In this document: piece after piece, positions 54,904 to 64,000 of the stretch
How positions within the stretch are numbered: position 1 is the first letter of the stretch
How the letters are laid out: each line of letters starts with the position of its first letter
Notes under the pieces: generated by a model
What the model saw: the letters and a program-made list of their open reading frames with translations, nothing else
The model's database searches: none
Told to the model about the DNA's origin: nothing
Source: Scortum barcoo
Taxonomy: Eukaryota > Chordata > Actinopteri > Centrarchiformes > Terapontidae
Direction of reading: 5' to 3'
Length of the DNA stretch: 64,000 bases
NCBI GenBank assembly: GCA_023238725.1
Contig: CM041536.1
Location: forward strand, 1-64,000
Program-made: the position numbers and the translations under genes

Positions 54904-56944
54904 CACCTGAGCAACTGAGGCCTTTTGTCCAAACAGCCTGAGCCAGCAGCACATCATAAAAGAGACGCTTAGTGTTCGACATTTCTCTTAGAAACCGCAG
55001 ACAAAGAGCTACAGACAGCAGCCGTGTATCTCCTTCAGTCCGCTGTTCACTCTGTGCTTAACGCTTTCTGGAACAAAAACCTGAAGACAAAACAACGAGT
55101 CATATTTATACAGTTTCAAACATTTGTTCCCCAACAAAACTGTCAGACTCTATCACATATAGAGGTTTAGTCATTCACTTAAAACATCCAAACTCTAACA
55201 AAAGATTTCATTTTGTCTTCTTTCAGCATTATTTATTAAAAAATCTGTGTATTCTTTGAATATTTGAAGTTGTTCATCAGACTGTTATTGGAAATAATCA
55301 ATTAACACAAAATGTCTTTTTTCACTTGTTTAAAGAAAATGTTTTTAAAAGTTTTGACTTAATTCCACAAATACCAATGAAGATTTAGTTCGTTTGAAAT
55401 TTCAAATATTTTGAAGTGTTTCGTGAAGGATTAAAATGATAAAATAAATACTCACTACAAATCTTTAAAAACAAGGAAAATGGAAAGGAAAGCAAGGAAA
55501 TCAAAATGACCTTACAGAAATCAGCAGGTATAACAGTAAAACTTGGCACTTGTTATAAATTCTAATCTAGCTGTAAACAATTATAAAGTGCTCTTTAATG
55601 TATTTATTTATCTAAACATGTCAAACTCCTGCCTGGCACCTTTAACTGGTGTTTAAAATGCTAATGAATTTGAATTTTATATTCATATTCATTTTATTAT
55701 TATTGGGCACAAATCGTATGTTCATATGATGATATTCTATGAATATGAAACAAAAGACAGAATCAGAGCAGAGAGAAACCAGATGATACAGAAAGAAGAA
55801 ATTGATTCAGATCTCAATTAACATTTTATATTTTTTTTTCTTTTTTTTTCTTGTTGATCACATGTCTCCTTTAAACTCTTGACTCTCAACTGATGAAACC
55901 TTTTTGAACCAAAAAGTTCCTTTTATGTACGTTGTAGTTTCTGATTGGTTGGTGTGTAATTGTGTTCTGTTTGATTGGTGCATGGACATATTCGCATATT
56001 CTGATTGGTTGGTGTGTAGACATACTCTGATTGATTCTGAACCATTTCATCAAGTTCTTTATTCATTTAAGGTTTATGAAAATACTAACTGCATAACTAA
56101 TTAATTCTAAACGAATGAGTGAATAACTGTGGTGATGAATGAAGGCCAGTTAATGAATTGGTGAACAACTCCGTGAAAAAAGCAACAGGCAGTCAATGAC
56201 TGAGGACTGTATGTACCACATAAAGCAGTGAATGAACGGTTGGAAATACAGAGACCACAAAGTGGATGAAAAAAACTGATACTGACCAGTGAAATTGCCT
56301 CAGTACACCTTTCAGTTGCCTCGTTTTTTAAGCCATTCATCATTCATTCATCATTTCTATAGGGATGTTAGTTTCACCTCTTAATTACTTTGTAATCTAG
56401 ATCCCCAATCACAGGAACGCTTCACCTGGTGGTTTGGATGGAAAAAGCTGCTCTAGGTGGGGTGGGCTGGTGGCAGCATCATTTCTGACACTGACAATCA
56501 CAAATGTCTTTCTCTCTCTCAGAGGACAGCAGGGCCTTGTATGAGTCTTTGATGAAGTCCAGGGTCCTCCTGAGGCTGGGATACTGGCCCTAGAAAGGGT
56601 TGGTGTAAGGTCAGCCCAATTCATTGTTAGTTGGTCTGTTGTCACTAAACCTTCCTTTAGTGTTCTCTGTGAATGTTTTCAGGATTACTTCTGCACCCAG
56701 TAACAAGCAAAATCAGGAACGTTCCTCTTATTTATCAATGAAAGAGGTAATATTTGAACTTCCTGCTTGAACACCTGCAAGATGGCAGCATGGAGAAATC
56801 TCCCCAACCATTCTTGACTAGATTATTGTAAACCTCCACCCAAGTCAAACCAGAGATCTTGTTCATGACTGAGCTTGAAATGGAGCATGAGATCGACAGG
56901 CAGATCAGTGCAAAATCAGCAGTAATCTAGGTATTTTACTGGAC
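54904..56944. other. Intergenic, AT-rich; no gene seen
   Basis: Repeats of TGATTGGTTGGTGTGTA around 55941-56025. Nothing coding recognised. Confidence 0.4.
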
Positions 56945-57430
56945 CAGTGTTGTGGAGAGAGAGATTAGCCAAAATGTGAAGTTTTTTATGTACAAGTCAA
57001 TCTATGTTCCAACCTTCACCGATGGACACGAGCTTTGGGTAGTGACCAAAATAATAAAATCATGGATACAAGTGGCTGAAATTAGCTTCCTCTGTAAGGT
57101 GGCCAGGCTCAGCCTTAGAGTTAACCTGAGGAGCTCAGACATCTGGAGGGAGCTCAGAGTATAGCTGCTGCTCCTTCAAATCAGAAAGGAGTCAGTTGAG
57201 GTGGTTCAACCTCAGGATCCTGCTGGGCACCTCCCTCTGGAAGTCTGAATGTCCAACAGGTAGGAGGCCCCGGGCAGGCCCAGAATATGCTGGAGGATTT
57301 ATATATCTCATCTGACTTGGGAACGCCTCAATGTCCCACCTGAGGAGCTACACAGAGTTGCGGGTGGGTGTCTGGACTACCTTTCTTAGTCTGCTGCCCC
57401 CTGATAATATGAAGAAAATGAATGGATGTA
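56945..57430 (+). mobile_element. Rex3/RTE-like LINE 3' end
   Basis: Translated pieces show the end of an RTE polyprotein (LSLRVNLRSSDIWREL, GGTTCAACCTCAGGATCCTG region, ELHRVAGGCLDYLS-like reading with frame breaks) and the sequence ends in ATGAATGGATG, the usual tail. This contains just the part that the two array Rex3 copies lack. Confidence 0.65.
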
Positions 57431-58141
57431 TGGAAGGAACCCACCGAAATGCAACTTTTTATTTCTCAAACACAGAATCACATTGAAAGGGGTCAATAGC
57501 AACCAGAAATGCACCACAGTGAAACTTCACTGCCATTCGCCAACTAACTAAACATGTGGACACGCCTTGTGAAGTCAGGATTATTAATGGGGAAATTGTG
57601 AAAACAAACACCAGGCTGGACGTGGCTGAAGAGTGAATAGGGAAAGCTGAGGAGAAAATCCAAAACACACAGGATATTTTTATAAGTCAAACTTGATGTC
57701 AAAATAACTGATCAGGAGAGTCGCTTCAGCACCAGCACATTAGGATAAATTGAGTTTCTGCAAGGGGTAGGGTTAACCCCTTTGATCACTAATAGAAATG
57801 TTATAAGTCTGGCGTATAAACTCAGGAGAAATAATGATCAGGATGTGGTTGAACTTTCTGGTGCAGCTTTCTTCTACGAGGGCCCCTTGAGAGAGGGGCT
57901 CTCCTTTAGAGCAGTTTCTGAGAGGTTCAGAAAGGGTTAAAGAAGAGACCTTTAAAATGGAAGTCATACTAAATACCGCTGTTTGACATCTTTCTTGTTA
58001 CTCTCTTGTTGTTTTTGTTCAGTGTCTAATGATTATTCCTTCTCTTTCTTGACAGGGAGAGGAAAAATTTCATCATAATTCTAAGTCACCTAAATGCAAA
58101 GTTGACTTATAAAACACAGAGTCACATTGAAAGGGGTCAAT
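57430..58141. repeat. Direct repeat of about 57 bp flanking 590 bp
   Basis: ACACAGAATCACATTGAAAG at 57469 and ACACAGAGTCACATTGAAAG at 58113, with similar sequence on the left (GAAATGCAACTTTTT / TAAATGCAAAGTTGA) and GGGGTCAAT on the right. Origin is not known. Confidence 0.55.
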
Positions 58142-58175
58142 CAGATTGACCACTTATTGGGGTGGTCAATCTGAT
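58140..58175. repeat. Perfect 14-bp inverted repeat with 8-nt loop
   Basis: ATCAGATTGACCAC (58140-58153) pairs with GTGGTCAATCTGAT (58162-58175). The left arm adjoins the direct repeat above. No gene context found. Confidence 0.8.
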
Positions 58176-58549
58176 GACAAAAGGGAAGATGCCATCGAAA
58201 GAAAAAAGTACATAGCTTTTTCTGCTAGAATCTCACCTTAATGAGACACAGCATACCAAACGCGTATTTATCATCCTACAAATCAGGATATTGAGGGGAG
58301 TAGCCATATTGTCATCTAGGGCTGTAAATTCTGAACAAATATCAGAAATCAGAAACAAAGAAGGCAGATTTGTTTTATAAATAGGGGGGTGGAGAGAAGC
58401 TTAGTGAGTCTTTTTAATGTGTATGTTCCTGTAGGTAGTGAGATCATGATACCAAAAAGCCAGGGGAGTTTCATTTTTGGAAGTGATTTTAAGGTTAAAT
58501 CCAAGGTCTAAATCCAAGACAGTATTTGTCAGTGGAAATTCAAATTCTG

Positions 58550-59130
58550 TAATTCAGAATCAGATTCAGTAAAAAGATAATCACCTTAATAAATTAGATG
58601 TTTGAAGAAAAATATAACACTCTAGTCAGGATTATATTCATTACTCCTCACCTCATGCAATCGACGATGGTGAGGTAACAAGGTCTGTTTTATGGGATGT
58701 GCTTAAAAAATGGGATTCGGGGGAAGAGAATTGTTACCACCTTCCAAAATAAATGATGATTTCACCCTAACTCTTTCATCTTAGAATGATGAACAAGGCT
58801 AGGCTGCTGTGCCTTGCCTCTCCTCTTTGCCCTATTCCTAGAACTGTGGAGCCAATGGGTTTGACAAAATGTTGATATTAAGAAGATAGATGTTATCAGG
58901 TGAACAAAAATTGTCTCTATTTGCTGATGATATATTGATATACTTAATACAGCCTACACAGTCCCTCCCAAAATAAATAAGCCCTCTAAAAGAATATGGG
59001 ATTCTCAGATTAGGAGCTTAATTTTTTACACTCCATTAAAAAATAAGTGTGGAGAGAGTAAAATTATGATTCAGATAGTAGATGTTAAATTTTTAATTTT
59101 TTTTTTAATGGATTACAAATGGCCTTACAT
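58550..59130 (+). mobile_element. Decayed L1-like LINE fragment
   Basis: The + strand has LSLFADDILIYLIQPT in one frame, with the FADD of an RT at 58920-58931, and a possible upstream L1-like DDGEVTRS-type reading with stops near 58640-58700. Too broken to be functional. Confidence 0.5.
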
Positions 59131-60082
59131 ATTATCATACATTTGTCCACAAGGAGACCCAAAGGAAAAATACAACCTAGTATATAAAATAGAAGAGGGA
59201 AAAGGAGGGAAATTTTAATATTTTAAGAGAGCAGGAGAAATATATGTCAAACAACATGGAATCTTAACCAGCTCAAAAACGAAGGTTTTTCATTATGTAC
59301 CTGAAAAAATGACACCAGGGAACTGGTGGTGGATATTGGAGACAATGTGGGATACATGATGCCAACCACTTCCACATTTCATCATCATTATTATCAGATC
59401 CATGATGAGCTGGGACCACCAACCACCGATTTCACCATGTTTGTCTCATGACTCAGCTGGATGACATTTTAAATTATTTGCACTCTGATGTCTCTCATAT
59501 TTGTTGAGCTTTCTTAATAATGTATCCTCCTGTTGAAAACATTTTCCTCTTTATTTCTGTTATAAGTCAGCTTTCCCCTGATGATATACCATTAAAGTAG
59601 ACAGTTTTTGATTTATTGATTGACTGAATTTTACAGTAGGTGTTGGCATTGTACGACTTTATTCAGTCCTTTGGGCTATAACAGAAACATGGAAGCTGAT
59701 GGAAATTTGAAAGTATTTGTTGCGAAAAGCAAACTAGGTTGTTATGTTATTTCATTTAGCCTTCAATAGCTTAACATTGAAGATGAAGTTATCATTGACT
59801 GAGAAGACTGTCAGTCATTCAGGTCATGGTAATTTTTAAGAGTCAAGAGGACTTGGTTGAGGGCAAGTCTTTCTCAATAGTCTTAGAAATTATTATTATT
59901 GAGTTGTTGTATTGATTATTAGTGCCAAATTAGAGTTCACAGTTCAAATTTAGTTCAAATAATTAATGACGTCCTTTAATTGTATGATTAACTGTATGAA
60001 TGTTCTTCATGGTGTGGTTTGTGAAAGAGACAGTGTACTTCAATGAAAAACAACTTTATTGTTCATCAGGTGTTGACAGAGT

Positions 60083-61749
60083 TTAGTAGCAGGAGTCCAT
60101 GATGCGTCTCATGCTCATGAACCTCATGTTGCTCATGCCCATGTTCATGAAGTTCCTGTACTCTCCAGGCCTCATGTACATCATCCTGCCTCTGTAGTGG
60201 GGCTGCTCATACATCAACCAGTGTCCGTCCATCACGTGACAGGACATGCAGTTGGACATGCGGTAACGATCCATGATGTTGTCACAGTCGTCCATCAGCT
60301 CGTGCATCATGCCTCCAAAGTTCTCCCTCTCGTAGATCCTCATCCTGTATGAGCCGCGGTACTGAAACACATCAATAACAGATCATCAGTAAGACAATGA
60401 TTGATTTCCTGTGAGGCCTGAACATAAGATTAAGCTCTGCTGTGATTGCTCAGGTGTGGTCTGTACTGATTCACAATGGTAAAGAAGGTTTCAGCACTGT
60501 GCTGTGATTGGCTGTGTAGTTACCATGGGGATCATACGGCAGGACCTGATGCAGTCGCTCATTCCCATCATGCTCATGTAGTCGGAGTACTCGCCTCTCC
60601 TCAGGAAGTACTGGTTGCCCATGAAATTGGTGCGGTCGTAGACCATGAAGCAGCCTCTCTCCACCCTGCAGGAGTGACACCTGCTCAGGTAGGACGACAT
60701 GTCGGCACAGTCGCTGCTGCACTCGTAGGAACGACCCTGGAAGTTCCTGTCCTCGTAGAAGACGATCTGACCATGAGACAGAGACTGATTTAGATAAAGT
60801 GAAGAGGTTCAATGGATTAATGGAGTCTGAGGCTCCGTCAGCTGGTTACAGATCATCCGGGTCATATTTATTGATCACCGCTAGATTTCAATCTGACTCC
60901 CGATTCACTCTGACATTGCACAAATATAAACAGTAATGGCCTCATGAGATCAAGGTGGCTGCAGATTTCATGATGCCTGTCTGATCCAAAACATGTTTAT
61001 GGAGACATTTCATTTTTTGCACCATTAAGTTAGGAGGAATTGTTGTTGATGGATGGCAATGCTGAATAAATACAATAATAACTGGGTTATATTATTATAG
61101 TAATAATTGATAATGATAATACATTCATCTAATATTACAGACAGCTCTCACAGACTGCAGACAATCTGTGATCATCCTCCTTTTTAATATGAACTAATTT
61201 TATTTTTTAGTATCATGAAGCCAAAAAAACCCAAAGTGTGAGGATTTGTTGAACTATAGGATTGTCTGACTTTTATTTGCGTAGACTGAGGTTTGAACAC
61301 CACTTGTCCTTGATAAAAGAATAATAACGTGAGAACCTAGAAAATGAGTCTGTCATGTGGAAAATGATTTAAATAAAGTGGATATTTTTACTGACTGAAA
61401 AAGGTTAAAGACAAAGAATATAAATATCTTTCTCAGTATTTCTTCTCTTCAGACATGAATTTAAAGCTTGTGGCAGGAAATCAAATCACTCTTTTAGATA
61501 CCAGACACATATCTTTTTAAGAACAAGACGTATATAGAAAATAATCTGCTGATTAAATAATAATAAAAATAAACATATTTAGCACTGGAAGCTTTATTCT
61601 CCAAAGTTTAAAAAGTAATGTGACTGTTCATCTAAATAAAATGTCACCAAAGTCAGAGATACATGTTTTTCTAAACTAAGTAACTTTCTAAAGAAGTGAT
61701 GCATGCTGAGACTTACCCTGCTCATCATGTTCATGTCAGTGGCAGACAT
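60083..61749 (-). CDS. crygm: Gamma-M crystallin, gene B
   Basis: Exons 61749-61717 (11 codons, MSATDMNMMSR), 60766-60524 (81 codons) and 60361-60083, phase 0, giving 184 aa. Domain order matches gene A: exon 2 with two Greek keys starting IVFYEDRNFQGRS and exon 3 with two more, ending RRIMDSCY. Differences in exon 3 are few (HVMDGH for QVMDGH). TATAAAA lies at 61829-61823, AATAAA at 60060-60055. Lens structural protein as gene A. The first exon and intron 1 are unlike those of gene A while exons 2-3 and intron 2 are nearly the same, which suggests conversion between them. Confidence 0.95.
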
Positions 61750-61822
61750 GTTGGCGTGTTGTTGGCGTGCTGCTCTGTGTTGGCGAAGGTGGACTGCCTT
61801 CACACCTGTGTGAGCTCGTAGC

Positions 61823-61829
61823 TTTTATA
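61823..61829 (-). promoter_or_regulatory. TATA box of crystallin gene B
   Basis: Minus-strand TATAAAA, 74-80 bp above the start codon. Confidence 0.75.
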
Positions 61830-64000
61830 CACTTGAATGTCACTGACTGCTTTGTGTGTCAGCGAGCTGAATCAGCACACACAAAAAGCCTCTTTGAAAG
61901 GGTTAACAATGACACAGTGAGGCCTTCATCTGCTTTTCATCAACACCAGCATTTTGTTAACATGGTCAACTCTGAACAGCAAAACAACTTAACTGTCTGT
62001 ACCTTCAAACCTTTACATTCCAGTTAAATTCACCATTAAATCACTTAACTGTCTCACAGCATCACATATAAACTGTATCACATTCACACAACCAAAAACA
62101 GACACCAAAGATCAGTCACTGCAATTTTGAAAATGTGAAACATGAGGAATTTATGAAAGCAAAGCTGTAAATGTGCAAAACTGCTGTAATGTGTGAACGT
62201 TAGAAAAGATCTGAGCTTGTGGAGTTTTTTTTCTCATGTCAAAAGATCAAAATTCACTGTGCTGCCATGGCAACGTTGTTTGACGAAACCTCAGGATTGG
62301 CACAACTTTTCATTGTTAAGGACTTTAGATTTAGAAGATTTACAAGTTTATCTGGTTAAATCTCTGAGAAGAATACATTAAAGTATTTAAAGTAAAACAC
62401 TTAAATTCAAAAGGCTGGCTTCTTGTTGGGTTTAGTTCATGGCACCAAGAGCCTTTTTTTACTACTTTACTTTAACTCTTGGGATGTTTTTATGAGCAAA
62501 TTTCATACATCTTAGTGACTTGTATCGTAAGGCATCTTTATTGAAACTATGGAGGGGGAATTATTGAGCCAATTTGCCACAGCCAAGCTTGAAACCTGCG
62601 TCAAATTAAAACTTTCACCACTTCTGATTTGTGTGGTAAACTTTTTGAATTCCATCCCTCACCTTCTGTAATGTGACCTTTGTTAGGTAGCCAGTTAACT
62701 TTCATCTGCAGGAACTGCACTACATACCATACGATATATAAATATTAATAACACAGTAACAATAGCCACTGTTCACAACATCTTCATACGACACAGAGAC
62801 TAAACACAGCAACATGATACCGAATTTAAAAATGTTCATGCAGAGCAGCAGCTAACAATAAGACATAAAAACTATATCTTAATGTTAATCTCAATGTTAA
62901 AAGAGGCAATACATCACAAGATGTTCCTCAGAAGATGGAGTTCATCCGTTGTCAGATGCATAAATTGACATTATTTATCACTTTAAGGTCCTCTTGTCAA
63001 CATTGGCTTAAAAAAAGTGAAAATGGTATCACTTGTATATTATTATTAAAATTAAAACTAAATAAACGTATTGTGGTAGGTGGTGATGTTTCACTTGGCA
63101 TGGTATCAGCTTTCTTGAATTTCCTCCCTGTGCGACTAATAAAGGCTTATCTCATCTTTTCAAAGTAGAAGATAGGGCTGGACCTAACCCCTAACCCCCT
63201 AATCGGACATTCCTTTTTTGGGTAGGTTTTTCACTTTATTGGAATCCAAATATTTGTTTTGTTTTGTAGGGTATGTTCACAGATTCACATTAACTCATGT
63301 GCCTTTGCAGGTAAGAATAATCTCTTGATGTTATATCGACAGCTGCATTTAACTGATAGTCTGTTAAACCAACAGCTGAACTTTGACCTGAGAGTTTCTA
63401 GCTGTTTCCAGCAGACACCAGTTTTACTCCTGAATCTGAAGGGCATCGTTTCCTGAGCTACAATCATCTAGGAGATTCAGCAGTGAAGCTGCTGTCTGCT
63501 GGAGACTGGACTTTCCCATGTCCGGTAGGCAATAAGGACCTTTTAAGTCCTCGTAAGATCCCTATGTGTTAGTAAGACTACATAAGGGTTAATAATAGCT
63601 TCATAAACATTTAGACATTTCTAAGCACTTAAAGGAATTTATTAACAATTTATAGACTACTTAATGTTATAGTAACAAACTCCAATTTACCCATTATGTC
63701 ATTGTTAAATCTAAAATCGAAGCTTTTTTGTTGTTTATTTAGATTAATACACATTTTATTATGCATTTATTAGCAGTTAACTATGGTTTTTGCAGCAACT
63801 GGATCAAACGTGAGATTGATGCCTTCAATAAACTTAACCTTATTCTGGAAAATGTGATAAAACATCATTACTCACATCAACCAAAAAATAAGAAATAGTG
63901 CATTATAGCATAAAAGTTATTTTAGTAATATTTGTTATAGTTCATAACTATAGTTAGTTTTAGTAAAAAACAGACACATTAACTAGTATAACTGGTTTTA
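61830..64000. other. Intergenic, telomere-like repeat at 63184; nothing else seen
   Basis: AT-rich with short degenerate CCCTAACCCCTAAC at 63184-63203. No gene recognised up to the window end. Confidence 0.45.

Noticed and set aside
56409..56645. 78-codon minus-strand frame
   Set aside because: No domain, no splice or promoter support.

Overview
The window is vertebrate nuclear DNA from a ray-finned (teleost, probably percomorph) fish. The evidence is GT/AG-spliced genes of families found in fish (gamma-M crystallins, a galactose-motif collectin, IFITM/CD225 proteins), a Rex3-type RTE retrotransposon, a Tx1-group LINE sitting in a 5S rRNA gene, and fish-type interspersed repeats. There are no bacterial-style operons. 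Two runs of exactly 500 N (28547-29046 and 51291-51790) are scaffold gaps of arbitrary size.

Region 1 (1 to about 28.2 kb) is a compound tandem array. The repeating backbone is an AT-rich spacer carrying one elongator tRNA-Met(CAU) copy and one 5S rRNA copy, both on the + strand. 5S copies lie at 3443, 9777, 16344 and 20838/27058 (split). tRNA-Met copies lie at 2489, 8301, 14744, 19817 and 28076, with inverted copies at 8713 and 15184. Two neighbouring units (5S-to-5S distance about 6.3 and 6.6 kb) also carry a decayed retroviral pol relic and a bromodomain exon with intact splice sites. Two other units carry a Rex3 (RTE) copy on the - strand instead. The fourth 5S gene is split after about base 31 by a 6.2-kb non-LTR retrotransposon with an ORF1 bearing CCHC knuckles, an endonuclease, a YADD reverse transcriptase, a C-terminal zinc-knuckle-like motif and a 3'UTR made of about 102-bp repeats. 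The structure and target match the 5S-specific Tx1-group family described in fish as Mutsu. The array ends in a Ty3/Gypsy-like integrase fragment at the first gap.

Region 2 (about 30.9-50.5 kb) is an innate-immunity cluster, all on the - strand. It holds an intact four-exon collectin (30950-32704), a collectin with two 1-nt insertions in its lectin exon (33836-37154), an orphan first exon of a further copy (39317), an IFITM/CD225 gene (40623-41613), a decaying collectin (42823-46138), and a second IFITM/CD225 gene (49383-50419). The alternating order suggests duplication of a collectin+IFITM block. The collectin lectin domain has QPD (galactose type) but lacks the WND calcium motif. The IFITM proteins have an N-terminal Gln-Pro-Gly repeat whose length differs between copies.

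Region 3 (52.8-61.75 kb) holds two - strand gamma-M crystallin genes. Their exons 2 and 3 and intron 2 are nearly identical while exon 1 and intron 1 have diverged, which points to gene conversion. The rest is AT-rich intergenic DNA with LINE fragments (a Rex3-like 3' end, an L1-like fragment with FADD, L2/CR1-like pieces), microsatellites, a candidate solo LTR and two perfect hairpins. The most unusual content is the 5S/tRNA-Met array with its nested captures and the LINE in the 5S gene.
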